Assembly (NCBI GenBank): GCA_035638075.1
Contig: DASRAU010000032.1
Location: forward strand, 1-21,125
Length of the DNA: 21,125 nt
Source of the DNA: DASRAU01 sp035638075
GTDB taxonomy: Bacteria > Acidobacteriota > Polarisedimenticolia > Gp22-AA2
Direction: 5' to 3'
Within the stretch, counting starts at the first letter, position 1; every line of letters begins with the position of its first letter. A program made the translations under genes and the position numbers. The notes under the pieces are model-generated. The model was not told the origin of the DNA, did no database searches, and was given only the letters and a program-made list of their open reading frames with translations. Positions 1 to 8,225 of the stretch are shown here, piece by piece.

Positions 1-1
1 G

Positions 2-415
2 AACCCGGAGCGCGGTCCGAAGGGATCACCCCGCAGCGAAGCGGCCCGGGTCCGCGATGAGCGGATGTTCCCGGTGGATCTGCTGCACAAGATCCTGCGG
101 CACTCGCTGGCGCACCAGCGGCGCGAGACGATCGCCTTCGGTCGGCGCCTGAACGCGGTCATGGAGCAGATGTTCCTGACCGCGGTGTGGCGCAACTTCG
201 TCAAGAAAAGAAGCGAGCGGGTCTCCCAAAGCAGCACTCCCGCCATGCACCTCGGCCTGACAAGCGAGCGCTGGCCCTGGTCCCGGGTCTTCTCGCGACG
301 CCTGTTTCCCGCCCGCACCGCGACTCCGCCTCTCTGGGCGCACCTCTACCGGCGCCTCTGGACCTCTCCTCTCTACAAGAACAACTCCCGGCACCAGTTG
401 AAGCTGGCCTTTTAG
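2..415 (+). CDS. Transposase-like protein, C-terminal fragment (5' end outside window)
   Basis: The reading frame is open from base 2 to the TAG at 413-415, giving 137 residues with no start required inside the window, so the gene is cut by the left edge. The fragment is basic and Trp/Arg-rich, with segments such as RRETIAFGRRLNAV, VWRNFVKKRSER and STPAMHLGL, and it ends in RHQLKLAF. From memory, this pattern matches the C-terminus of a transposase family scattered through Acidobacteriota, Planctomycetota and Gemmatimonadota genomes. The DDE residues would lie upstream and cannot be seen, so activity and IS family cannot be judged. No terminal inverted repeat was recognised in the 76 bases that follow. 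It could also be the tail of an unrelated conserved hypothetical protein. Confidence 0.5.
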   Translation, partial: NPERGPKGSPRSEAARVRDERMFPVDLLHKILRHSLAHQRRETIAFGRRLNAVMEQMFLTAVWRNFVKKRSERVSQSSTPAMHLGLTSERWPWSRVFSRRLFPARTATPPLWAHLYRRLWTSPLYKNNSRHQLKLAF

Positions 416-491
416 GCCGACTCACGCGTCAGTTCGACCCCCTCTTCCAGTCTGCCGGGAATCCACATTCTCGGGGGCACGCTGGACGCGA

Positions 492-848
492 CTAGAACTG
501 ATTGGATGCACCGTACGAGCCGCCCTCCGTCCCGCCCGGGACGTGTCCGATGGCCTTCACGAGCTTGTTGTAGTTCCCCAGGATCAGGATGGTCGGGACC
601 CAGGTGGCCATCAACAGGGCCGCATGCTTTTTCCCTGCGAGGAAGAAGCCGAGCGAGCCGGCAATGGCGCCGATGGCGACCGAGAGGAACGCCACCGACG
701 GGACTTTCGCCGTGGTCTGCTCGATCGTCGAGGTGACGAGGTCCTCGTTGCGGGAGGGTGTCTTCGTCATGGTCATGCCCATCTTCTTCGTGCTCATCTC
801 CTTCCCGCTCGAACCCTTGCTGCCGGTCGTGGTGTTGCTGGTGTCCAT
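492..848 (-). CDS. Small two-helix membrane protein, function unknown
   Basis: The product is 118 residues. The ATG at 848 is chosen because an AGGAGAG ribosome-binding site lies about 5-10 bases upstream; the open frame runs on upstream to 1601, but that part overlaps the oppositely oriented SDR gene. Residues 1-35 are polar and rich in Met, Lys, Ser and Thr (for example KKMGMTMTKT). Two hydrophobic segments follow at about 50-71 and 76-93, joined by GKKH, and the glycine-rich tail contains YNKLVK at 93-98. Small proteins of this layout are annotated as hypothetical in Acidobacteriota and Myxococcota, as far as I recall. It is divergent from the SDR gene, with 175 bases between them. No enzymatic motif is visible and I assign no function. 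Confidence 0.75.
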   Translation of the reverse strand: MDTSNTTTGSKGSSGKEMSTKKMGMTMTKTPSRNEDLVTSTIEQTTAKVPSVAFLSVAIGAIAGSLGFFLAGKKHAALLMATWVPTILILGNYNKLVKAIGHVPGGTEGGSYGASNQF

Positions 849-1023
849 GTGTCTCTCTCCTTTCGGCCGCAGCGTACGCCGCGCCCGGCGCCTCGATCCA
901 TCGCGAGAACTGCGGTCGGTCATGGGGGGAGATGGCTGAGGGCCGGTCAACCCGACCCCCTCCGGCCTCGTATCATGGCCGGCGGTCCGGGGTCCGGATG
1001 AGAGATCTCTGGGAGAACAGCGC

Positions 1024-1872
1024 ATGCAGCCGAATTCGAAGCGGATGAGAGATTCCCTCACGATCGTCCTGGCCGGCCTGTCCGCCTCTCTGATGCTGAG
1101 CGGCGCCCTGGCCGCGTCGCCTCCCGCCAAGGTCACCGGCGCGCCGGCATCGAAGGCCGGGGCCCCGCGGGCGGGCGCGGGGTCGGGGCGGACCGTCCTG
1201 ATCACCGGGGCGAACCGGGGTCTCGGACTGGAGTTCGCGAGACAGTACCGCGCCTCCGGGTGGCAGGTCATCGCCACGGCCCGGGAGCCCGAAGCCGCGG
1301 CGGATCTCAAGGCGCTCGGTGAAGGGGTGCGCATCCTTCCCCTCGACGTCACGAAGCCGGAGAGCGTCGCCGCGCTGAAGTCGTCGCTCGGCGCACAGCC
1401 GATCGACCTGCTCATCAACAACGCCGGCCAGGGCGTCGGCCTCGAGGGCGGCTCGCTCGACAAGCTCGATCTCGCGACTTTCGAGCGGGTCTTCCAGGTG
1501 AACACGCTCGGTCCGGTGCGAGTCACCCAGGCGCTCCTCCCGAACCTGCGCGCCGGCAAGGGAAAGATGGTCGTCGGCATCAGCAGCGGCCTGGGGAGCA
1601 TCGCGGAGAATCGCGAAGGGGGCTTCTACGGTTACCGCGAGAGCAAGGCGGCGCTCGACATGTTCCTGCGTGGCCTCGCCGCCGAGCTGAAGGACCAGGG
1701 CTTCACCTGCGTCGCCATCATCCCGGGCTGGGTGAAGACCGACATGGGAGGCCCCAACGCCCCGCTCACGCCCGAAGAGAGCGTCACCGGCATGCGGAGG
1801 GTTCTCGATGGCCTGAAGCCCGAGAACACCGGCCAGTTCTGGAGCTACAAGGGAACGCAGGTCCCCTGGTGA
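1024..1872 (+). CDS. SDR-family oxidoreductase with an N-terminal export signal
   Basis: The 282-residue product is a classical short-chain dehydrogenase/reductase, which performs NAD(P)-dependent oxidoreduction of alcohols or carbonyls. The Rossmann glycine motif TGANRGLG is at 61-68, NNAG at 132-135, Ser187/188 precede the active site, and the catalytic Tyr204-x3-Lys208 is intact. PGWVKTDMGG at 234-243 is the usual post-active-site segment. Arg87 after the second strand hints at NADP(H) preference (inference). The oddity is the N-terminus: basic residues, a hydrophobic core at about 13-27 and an Ala-Leu-Ala site at 28-30, followed by an Ala/Pro/Gly-rich linker to residue 55. This reads as a Sec signal peptide, unusual for this family. 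The start has GGGAG about 8 bases upstream. No alternative start lies between the signal and the Rossmann fold. It converges with the cytochrome gene, 28 bases away. Substrate unknown. Confidence 0.85.
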   Translation: MQPNSKRMRDSLTIVLAGLSASLMLSGALAASPPAKVTGAPASKAGAPRAGAGSGRTVLITGANRGLGLEFARQYRASGWQVIATAREPEAAADLKALGEGVRILPLDVTKPESVAALKSSLGAQPIDLLINNAGQGVGLEGGSLDKLDLATFERVFQVNTLGPVRVTQALLPNLRAGKGKMVVGISSGLGSIAENREGGFYGYRESKAALDMFLRGLAAELKDQGFTCVAIIPGWVKTDMGGPNAPLTPEESVTGMRRVLDGLKPENTGQFWSYKGTQVPW

Positions 1873-1900
1873 GTTGGGACAGGGCCCCTGTGGCTCGCTC

Positions 1901-3115
1901 TCAGCGGCCCGCGGCCAGGGACCTCACGTAACCCGCGAGGGGCACGTACTCTTCCTCTTTAATCACGCCGTCCCAGGTGGGCATGGCGATGCCGGGGCGC
2001 TCGCGCTCGGGATGCTTGATCCAGGCGATGAGCGCCTCGTCGGTCGGGTATTTCTCCGGCCCCTTGCGCAGATCGTACTGACCTAGGCCGCTGTCGCCAT
2101 GACAGCTGTTGCAGCCGTAGGAGTAATAGATCTTCTTGCCGTGATCCCCCTCCACCAGCCTGGTCTCCGGCGGAGCGACCGCGTTCCGCGTGGGAGGCAC
2201 CGAACGCAGGTAGGCGTAGATCGCGCCGACCTCGCCGTCGGTCAGCGAGCGGAACGGCACCATCGGGAAGCGCAGCGGCCGATTGTCCGGGCGGATGCCC
2301 TCGACCAGGGCCCGCCGGAAATCGGCGCTCGTCCACCGGCCGATGCCGGTCTCCTCGTCGGGCGTGAGGTTCGACGTGCGGATCACCGTCCCCGAGGCGT
2401 CGGGCATCGGGTTGCCGCCTGCGAGGTAGCCGGGCGACTGCGGCGGATGCACTTCGTCGAGGGTCTTGAAGTCGGCGGAATGGCACCCGTAGCAGAGGAA
2501 CTTCGCATCCACCAGGTACCGACCGTAGGCGACCTCGTCTTCCGGCGCGGGGGCGGTGATCTCCTGCGATGGCCAGGCGAACGGCTTGAAGTCGACGCGG
2601 CACAGCAGTCTGGTGAGGAAGCTCGGACGCGACGGCCGGTTGTCGACGTCGCGGGCCCGGACGAGCGGATCGTCCGAGCGCAGGAACGCGATGATGTCGC
2701 GCAGGTCCTCGTCGGAGGTGTTGGGCAGCTTGACCATCCACGGCGGGGTATAGCGTCCGTCGCGCGCCACACCGGTGCGGAGCAGGTACGCCAGCTCGCC
2801 GTCCGTCCACCCGCCGATGCCTTTCGTCGGATGGGAGGTGATGTTGAGCGAATACGCCTCCCCGAACACCGCAGGCAGGTCGGGCATGCGCCTCCCGGTG
2901 AGCGCGCCCGTCTGCGAATCGAGATGGCACGACGCGCAGAGCGCCTCGACGCTCCGCCGGCCGCGCGCGATGCGCTCCGGCGTGACATCCACCGGGAACT
3001 CCACCTTCCGGATCGGATAGTGCGGGATCGGCGCCATGCCGAAATAGACCGCCGCGCCGCCGAGCAGAGCCACGACGACCGCGATGGCCAGACCAAGCCA
3101 CTTCAGAATCTTCAT
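1901..3115 (-). CDS. Membrane-anchored tri-heme cytochrome c
   Basis: The 404-residue protein has one N-terminal membrane anchor (about 5-25) and three CxxCH haem c sites: CASCH at 60-64, CYGCH at 208-212 and CNSCH at 335-339. Three mono-haem cytochrome c domains in a chain of this length is the architecture of the cytochrome subunit of membrane-bound alcohol, gluconate or sorbitol dehydrogenases, which passes electrons from a periplasmic dehydrogenase to the quinone pool or oxidase. No GMC or PQQ dehydrogenase subunit is adjacent, so its partner is unknown. Met residues such as those in NPMPDA and AMPTW are candidate axial ligands. It lies 20 bases downstream of the DUF2785-like gene on the same strand and is probably cotranscribed with it. 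Function as a periplasm-facing electron carrier is firm; the specific pathway is inference. Confidence 0.88.
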   Translation of the reverse strand: MKILKWLGLAIAVVVALLGGAAVYFGMAPIPHYPIRKVEFPVDVTPERIARGRRSVEALCASCHLDSQTGALTGRRMPDLPAVFGEAYSLNITSHPTKGIGGWTDGELAYLLRTGVARDGRYTPPWMVKLPNTSDEDLRDIIAFLRSDDPLVRARDVDNRPSRPSFLTRLLCRVDFKPFAWPSQEITAPAPEDEVAYGRYLVDAKFLCYGCHSADFKTLDEVHPPQSPGYLAGGNPMPDASGTVIRTSNLTPDEETGIGRWTSADFRRALVEGIRPDNRPLRFPMVPFRSLTDGEVGAIYAYLRSVPPTRNAVAPPETRLVEGDHGKKIYYSYGCNSCHGDSGLGQYDLRKGPEKYPTDEALIAWIKHPERERPGIAMPTWDGVIKEEEYVPLAGYVRSLAAGR

Positions 3116-3135
3116 GAGCCCCCCCGGAGCCCAGC

Positions 3136-4041
3136 TTACATGCGGCGCAGGGTCATCAGGAGGGACTTGCGGGTCTTTTCGGCGGCGGCGAAGGGAGCGG
3201 ACGTGCCGACCTGCACCTCGAGCGCGGTCAGCACATTGCGCCCGTTCTTACCGGCGGCGAAGCGGACCGGGTCGATGGGATCCTGCAGGGCGGTCCGCCA
3301 GGCGGCGATGAACCGGTCGAGCCACCCGTCGAGCGTCGTGGCATCGAAGTCGTCGCGCTTCACGATCGTCAGCACCGCGGTTGCCAGGCGGTCGTCCTCC
3401 CCCCAGGTCCAGAACGCCTGTGACCCGCTCGTCTTGAGGACGACGCTGGCGAGGATGCGCCGCTGCGCGGCCGGGGCCAGCCTCGGGCTGCGGCCGAGCG
3501 CCTTCAGCAGGTCGGCGGTGTGCGCCACCGAGTGGTGCCAGCCCTTGCCGGGAACGAAGCCGCGCTCGTCGCGCTCGCGCGTCAGGTAGTCGAGCGCGGC
3601 CGACAGCAGGCCGTCGAACTCTTCGGCGGTCAGGAACGGCGCGTCGTTGTCGCGCGCCGCCAGGACCGACAGCACCAGCGCGGAAAAGGACCGCTTCAGG
3701 ACCGAGTCGGTGCCGTTCTCGCCGATCCCCTCGCCGAGGTTCTGCTCGAGCCGCGCCAGGACCGGCCGGAGATCGGCGTCGCTGACCGTCCGCTTGCGCA
3801 GGATCCAGGCATCGGCGATCTCGTATCCGAGCTGGTCGCGCAGCTCGGGATCGGGCGAGCCGAGGAGATCGCCGCACACCTCGAGGAGCAGCGCGCCCGG
3901 CGCCGCCCCCTCGGGGACGGCGAACTCATGGGCCTTGATGCCGCGCCAGAACGCGACGTCGTGCGCCGGAGCCGCGGCCCCGGAAGGAGAGATTGAAAGG
4001 ACGGACAGAACAAGACCGCAAAAGAGAAGTCTCGGCATCAT
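3136..4041 (-). CDS. DUF2785-like secreted protein
   Basis: The 301-residue product begins with a signal peptide (hydrophobic about 4-18, then SGAAAPA at 20-26). The rest is predicted helical. The segment GKGWHHSVAHTADLLKALG (166-184) and the preceding LTRERDERGFVPG match the conserved centre of the DUF2785 family as I remember it. Members are usually cytoplasmic and have no assigned function, so the signal peptide here is notable. The two adjacent Met codons at the start leave a one-codon ambiguity. The cytochrome gene follows after 20 bases on the same strand, suggesting one transcript, and the 41-residue peptide gene lies 72 bases upstream. No catalytic residues are proposed, although the His-rich WHHSVAH motif could bind metal (inference only). 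Confidence 0.72.
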   Translation of the reverse strand: MMPRLLFCGLVLSVLSISPSGAAAPAHDVAFWRGIKAHEFAVPEGAAPGALLLEVCGDLLGSPDPELRDQLGYEIADAWILRKRTVSDADLRPVLARLEQNLGEGIGENGTDSVLKRSFSALVLSVLAARDNDAPFLTAEEFDGLLSAALDYLTRERDERGFVPGKGWHHSVAHTADLLKALGRSPRLAPAAQRRILASVVLKTSGSQAFWTWGEDDRLATAVLTIVKRDDFDATTLDGWLDRFIAAWRTALQDPIDPVRFAAGKNGRNVLTALEVQVGTSAPFAAAEKTRKSLLMTLRRM

Positions 4042-4113
4042 GTGTCGGGAAGCCTCGCCTGCGGACCACCGTGGCGAATCCTATACCGACACGAGCCTGC
4101 GAACGCGGTCCGG

Positions 4114-4239
4114 CTAGTTGCAGTGCACGTGACCGAGCATCCAGAAGACCACGACGAACACGAGGATCGTGGACAGGCATCCGCCGCCCCACTTCCAGGC
4201 GGCCACGCCCGCGAGCACACCGCGCAACGGTCCCTGCAT
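4114..4239 (-). CDS. 41-residue single-span membrane peptide
   Basis: A very short frame gives a 41-residue product that runs from MQGPLRGVLAG to GHVHCN, ending at a TAG. An AAGGAG ribosome-binding site sits 9 bases before the ATG. After a short amphipathic start comes KWGGGC (16-21), then a hydrophobic span at about 22-36 (LSTILVFVVVFWMLG) and a His/Cys tail. The WGGGC turn followed by one hydrophobic helix recalls a family of tiny conserved hypothetical proteins in several phyla; this is from memory and not a search. It sits between the esterase gene (116 bases upstream) and the DUF2785-like gene (72 bases downstream) on the same strand. The evidence for coding is the ribosome-binding site, the membrane-like composition and the fit in the gap. 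Function unknown. Confidence 0.62.
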   Translation of the reverse strand: MQGPLRGVLAGVAAWKWGGGCLSTILVFVVVFWMLGHVHCN

Positions 4240-4355
4240 GGTCGAAAGCTCCTTCCCGCCTCAGGTCGTCACATCGAGGCCGAAAGGTCATACCCGCAGA
4301 TTCGCACCGCAGCCATCCGGAACAGTGCGTACCGCGGCGCCGGGCGGTCGCGTCC

Positions 4356-5429
4356 TCACCTCAGCGGGTGGGCCTTGAAGAACTCCCACATCACCTGGTT
4401 GGCGCTGAACTCCCTGCTCACCTTCCCGACGATCCAGTCCGGCAGGTTGTCCGAGCCGCCGGGCCACGTATGCCCGCCGCCGTTGACCCGAAGCAGGGTG
4501 ACGTCCCCTCCGCCGGAGCAGTCCGGATAACGCATTTGTGTCACGGTCGTGCCGTCGTCCGGGTCGGCGTCGGCCCAGTTGTCGACCACGGGGGTCGATC
4601 GACAACCGTTTCTCTCCGCCCAGCCAGCGACCGTGTCGGCCACCGAGACGCGGAAGCCATAGGGCTGCAGCAACGTGCAGCGTGCGTAGCCTCCTTCATA
4701 GGGGAAACAACGATCCGCCGTGCCGTGGATCTGCAGCACCGGGACGCTGCGTCCGGGCGCGCACTCGCTCGACGTCGCGTACTGATTGCCGCCGCCGACC
4801 GCCATGATGGACGCGACCCGATCCGGAAGTGCGCAGGCGAGACGATGGGACATCGCGGCGCCGTTCGACAGGCCCGCGACATGGACTCGATTCGGATCGA
4901 TCCGGTACTGTCTCTTCAGGGCGTCGATGAGATCGCGGAAGAACCGGACATCATCGATGTCCGTCGTGCAGGCCTCGCCGGCGATGCAGGCGTACCCGTT
5001 GACTCCCCCGCCGGCATTGAAGCTGCGAATGGTCTTTGGCTGACCCGACTCCTGCGTGCCGTCGGGATAGACCACGATGAACCCCTCGCAGTCGGCCAGC
5101 CGGTCGAGACACCCGGGACTGTCGGGGTCCTGATCCGGGCACGTGGTCAGCCGGGCGCCCTCCTTGTTGCCGCCACCGCCATGGATGTCGATGACGACGG
5201 GGAGGGGAATCCTCCTGCTGTACGAAGGGGGCAGATGCACGACGTACGAGCGGGTCCCCCACCTCGACAGCTTGCGGGTTTCGTCCGTGCCGCGCGCGCA
5301 GGTCGCGGGAGGAGCGAGCACGCTCGACTCCGCTGCCACGGCGACGCCGCCGCCTCCGTGAAAGGCCGGGAGAAGGATCACGGACGCAAGGATGCAGAGC
5401 CTCGTCGCGGTGCGCACGTTCGGTGTCAT
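4356..5429 (-). CDS. Secreted alpha/beta-hydrolase esterase of the PHB-depolymerase / feruloyl-esterase type
   Basis: The 357-residue product starts with a signal peptide (hydrophobic about 11-32, AVAA at 30-33). The catalytic triad of the LpqC/PHB-depolymerase-like esterases is visible: nucleophile Ser188 in GLSNG (186-190), Asp239 in HGTAD (235-239) and His320 in GGGHTWPGG (317-325). HGGGG at 83-87 forms the oxyanion region, and VVYPDGT at 119-125 is typical of the group. Many cysteines (44, 97, 107, 114, 148, 154, 199, 223, 241, 251) suggest disulphides and an extracellular location. Family members cleave ester bonds in polyhydroxybutyrate or feruloylated plant polysaccharides; which applies here cannot be read from sequence. 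The start is supported by GGGAGG 6 bases upstream. It is the first gene of the minus-strand run ending at 1901 and is divergent from the permease gene. Confidence 0.85.
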   Translation of the reverse strand: MTPNVRTATRLCILASVILLPAFHGGGGVAVAAESSVLAPPATCARGTDETRKLSRWGTRSYVVHLPPSYSRRIPLPVVIDIHGGGGNKEGARLTTCPDQDPDSPGCLDRLADCEGFIVVYPDGTQESGQPKTIRSFNAGGGVNGYACIAGEACTTDIDDVRFFRDLIDALKRQYRIDPNRVHVAGLSNGAAMSHRLACALPDRVASIMAVGGGNQYATSSECAPGRSVPVLQIHGTADRCFPYEGGYARCTLLQPYGFRVSVADTVAGWAERNGCRSTPVVDNWADADPDDGTTVTQMRYPDCSGGGDVTLLRVNGGGHTWPGGSDNLPDWIVGKVSREFSANQVMWEFFKAHPLR

Positions 5430-5709
5430 GACGGTCCTCCCGCCGGAGCTTCGGTCGATCCGGGGTAGCCATCACCTTCGCACCATGGAGGGGCACGCGA
5501 ACATCCGGCCGCGGCTGATTCGCCGGGTGAGAATCCCTGACGTTGGGTGGTCGGGCTGGCGCCGGCGACCGCGCTGTTGCGCCGGTGGGACCCGTGCGTC
5601 CCGGGAGCGGACAGGGTGCAGCGGTGTGGTGCGCCCTCCACGTGGCTGCGATGGTCGTGGCACCGAGGTACGCATCTTGCGAGGCCCGCGAGAATCGGAG
5701 GGGAACACG
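5430..5709. other. Divergent intergenic region between esterase and permease genes
   Basis: This 280-base stretch is the longest gap in the window. It must hold the promoters of both divergent neighbours. The plus-strand permease frame stays open across it, but the translated part is low in hydrophobic content and unlike the family, and the real start is at 5710. I see no convincing -35/-10 pair, operator-like inverted repeat, small gene or RNA structure. Confidence 0.4.
5697..5703 (+). promoter_or_regulatory. Ribosome-binding site fixing the permease start
   Basis: GGAGGGG lies 6 bases before the ATG at 5710. It decides this start over the in-frame extension reaching back to 5392, which would add 106 residues not expected in the family. 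Confidence 0.75.
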
Positions 5710-8142
5710 ATGCGCGGCCTGCCGTTCGACCTGCGTCTGTCGCTGCGATCGCTCCTGCGCAACCGCGGCCTCGCCGCGGCGGCCGTGCTGACCCTCGGCC
5801 TCGGCATCGGCTCGACGACGATCCTCTTCAGCATCCTGGAGGCGGTCCTGCTGCGCCCCTGGCCGTATCCCGGGGCGGAGCGCCTGGTCGTGCCCTCCTC
5901 GGTCCAGCTGGTCACGAGCGAGCGCTGGTCGGTCGCCTACGCCGATTTCGAGGACTGGCAGAAGGAAGGGATCTTCGACGGCGTCGCGGTCTACCAGACT
6001 TCCGGGATCGACCTCAACCCGGGAGCCGAGCCTGAGCGCATCACGGCCGCCTGGGTGAGCCCCGACTTCTTCCGCGTTCTCGCTGTTTCCCCGGCTCTCG
6101 GCCGTGACTTCCCGCCCGAGGAGTTCGTGCCCGACAGCGGGCGCTCCGTCATCCTGAGCGATCCTCTGTGGCGGTCGGCCTTCGGGGGCGACACCGGGGT
6201 CGTCGGACGCACGATCCAGCTCGGAGGCCGGCCGGTCACGGTGGCGGGCGTCATGCCGCCCGGTTTCGCCTGGCCGCGCGAGGCGACGGCGTGGCTGGCG
6301 TATCGGGTGAAGCTTCCCTCTCCGGATCTCGCGCGCCGGGACAATTTCATCTTCTCCAGCATCGCGCGCCTGCGGCGGGACCAGCCGCTCGAGCCGACCC
6401 GCGCGCGCCTGGCGGCGCTGGCGAAGAAGATCGAGCAGGACGACCCGACGGCCCGCAAGGGAGTCTCCCTGACGGCCGTCCCTCTCGGAGAGTGGATCGT
6501 CGGGCCGAACCTGTCGCGCGCCCTGTGGCTCCTCCTGGCGGCGGTGGGCCTCGTGCTGCTCATCGGCTGCGTCAACGTCGCCAACCTGCTCCTGGCCCGC
6601 GGCTCGGCCCGGCGGCACGAGCTGGCGGTGCTCGCGGCGCTCGGTGCCCGGAGGGGGCGGATCGTCCGGCAGCTCCTGGTCGAGAGCCTCCTCCTCGCCC
6701 TCGCGGGGGGGGCGGCCGGGATCGTGCTCGCCGTCTGGGGTCTCGGAAGCGTCGCCGCCCTGGGCCCGGCGGACGTGCCGCGGCTGGCGGAGGCGCGCTT
6801 CAACACTCCGGTCGCTCTCTTCGCCTGCCTGGTGTCGCTTGTGACCGCGCTGCTGACCGGAATCCTGCCGGCCCTGCAGATCTCCTCCGTACGGCCTGGG
6901 CAGGCGATCGACACGGGCGGCCGCGGCGGCACCGGATCGCGCCGCGGCGCGCGGCTGCGCGACGTCCTGGTGGCGGCCGAGCTGGCCCTGTCGCTCGTCC
7001 TGCTGACGGGAGCCGGACTCATGGCGCGCAGCCTGTCGCGCCTGCACCGCGTCGACGCCGGCGTCGACGTCGCACGGCTGGAGACGGCCACCGTGACGCT
7101 GCCGGGCGCGCGCTACAAGACCGACGAGGCGAGATGGTCGTTCTACGAGTCGCTCATCGAGCGCCTGCAGGCGAATCCGGGCGTCCGGGCGGCGGCCGCC
7201 GGCTCCGCGAGCCCTTTGGGCGGCGGCGGCTTCTACCTCGGCCGCGCCTTCCTGGCGGAGGGGCGTCCGGCGCCGCCCGCGGGCCCCGAAGTCGATGCGA
7301 TGTGGAACGTCGTCACGCCCGGCTACTTCGAGACGACGGGCACGGTGATCAGGAAGGGACGCGACTTCACGACGCGCGACGAGGCCGGCTCGACGCCGGT
7401 CGCGATCGTCAACGAGGCGTTCGCCCGGGCGATGTTCCCGGGCGAGGACGCGCTCGGCCGGCGGGTGAAGTCCTGGCGGGACGAAAACGTCCTGCGGGAG
7501 ATCGTCGGCGTGGTCCAGGACGTGCGCTACTTCGGCGCCGGGGACGAGATCCGGCCGCTCGTCTACGTGCCGCACCGCCAGTCCGCCTGGGGCGAGATGG
7601 TCGTGACCGTGCGCGCGGCGGGCCCGACTGCGGGCGAAGCTCCCAGCCTCGCGACGTCGCTGCGCGCGGCGCTCGCCACGCTCGACCGTGACCTGGCGAT
7701 GGGCGATGTCCGCACCATGAGCCAGTCGAGGACGGCCTCGATGGCCCAGCCGCGCTTCAACACGCTGCTGTTGTCGACGTTCGCGGCGCTGGCGCTTCTC
7801 CTGGCGGCCGTCGGGCTCTACGGCATCATGTCCTACTCGGTCGTACAGCGCACGCGGGAGATCGGCGTGCGCATCGCCCTCGGCGCCAGCACCGGGGCCG
7901 TCCACCGGCTGGTGCTGCGTCGCACGCTGTGGCTGCTGGCCTGCGGCCTCGTGGCCGGCACCGCGGGCGCGCTCGCCGTCACCCGCCTCATGGCCGGGCT
8001 GCTCTTCGAAGTCGCCCCCTGGGACCAGGCGACGTTCGCCGCGGGCTCCCTCGTCCTCGCCTCGGTCGCGCTCGTCGCCGCCTGGCTTCCGGCCCGGCGC
8101 GCCGCGCGGCTCGACCCGATGACGGCGCTGAGGCACGAGTAG
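5710..8142 (+). CDS. Orphan duplicated MacB/FtsX-type permease (ADOP family)
   Basis: The 810-residue protein has the tandem organisation of acidobacterial duplicated orphan permeases: a first MacB periplasmic core (about 50-265) and FtsX region (about 270-390), then a second core (about 440-680) and FtsX region (about 685-800). Eight hydrophobic segments are visible near 20-45, 270-295, 320-347, 368-390, 418-438, 685-710, 740-762 and 775-794. Family hallmarks include LIGCVNVANLLLARG (284-298), REIGVRIALGAS (716-727) and the C-terminal DPMTALRHE. MacB-like permeases couple an ATPase to periplasmic conformational changes for export or mechanotransmission. No ATPase gene is adjacent, which is normal for this family; the partner and substrate are unknown. 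The gene appears monocistronic, with an esterase diverging upstream and the GH18 gene starting 83 bases downstream on the same strand. Confidence 0.92.
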   Translation: MRGLPFDLRLSLRSLLRNRGLAAAAVLTLGLGIGSTTILFSILEAVLLRPWPYPGAERLVVPSSVQLVTSERWSVAYADFEDWQKEGIFDGVAVYQTSGIDLNPGAEPERITAAWVSPDFFRVLAVSPALGRDFPPEEFVPDSGRSVILSDPLWRSAFGGDTGVVGRTIQLGGRPVTVAGVMPPGFAWPREATAWLAYRVKLPSPDLARRDNFIFSSIARLRRDQPLEPTRARLAALAKKIEQDDPTARKGVSLTAVPLGEWIVGPNLSRALWLLLAAVGLVLLIGCVNVANLLLARGSARRHELAVLAALGARRGRIVRQLLVESLLLALAGGAAGIVLAVWGLGSVAALGPADVPRLAEARFNTPVALFACLVSLVTALLTGILPALQISSVRPGQAIDTGGRGGTGSRRGARLRDVLVAAELALSLVLLTGAGLMARSLSRLHRVDAGVDVARLETATVTLPGARYKTDEARWSFYESLIERLQANPGVRAAAAGSASPLGGGGFYLGRAFLAEGRPAPPAGPEVDAMWNVVTPGYFETTGTVIRKGRDFTTRDEAGSTPVAIVNEAFARAMFPGEDALGRRVKSWRDENVLREIVGVVQDVRYFGAGDEIRPLVYVPHRQSAWGEMVVTVRAAGPTAGEAPSLATSLRAALATLDRDLAMGDVRTMSQSRTASMAQPRFNTLLLSTFAALALLLAAVGLYGIMSYSVVQRTREIGVRIALGASTGAVHRLVLRRTLWLLACGLVAGTAGALAVTRLMAGLLFEVAPWDQATFAAGSLVLASVALVAAWLPARRAARLDPMTALRHE

Positions 8143-8225
8143 AGCCATGGGAATCACGACCGGCGCCGAGCTCTCCTAACCCGTTGTTTCGAAGCGACGC
8201 GGGAATAAGTCGTAGACTCCGTCGC

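Noticed and set aside
849..1601. Extension of the small membrane protein frame upstream of 848
   Set aside because: It overlaps the oppositely oriented SDR coding region and has a shadow-like Arg/Pro/Ser composition. A strong ribosome-binding site supports the ATG at 848.
1879..1891. Short inverted repeat (ACAGG...CCTGT) between the convergent SDR and cytochrome genes, as a terminator
   Set aside because: The stem is only 5 bp with a 3-base loop and there is no T-run on either strand, so it could easily occur by chance.
4951..8157. Long minus-strand open frame opposite the permease
   Set aside because: Arg/Gly/Asp-rich with no domain sense. It is the antisense shadow of a well-supported permease gene in GC-rich DNA and also overlaps the esterase in another frame.
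7929..8225. Extension of the GH18 frame back into the permease gene
   Set aside because: Most of it overlaps the permease coding sequence in another frame. Only the last few codons, from a possible TTG at 8184, remain plausible and are noted with the gene.
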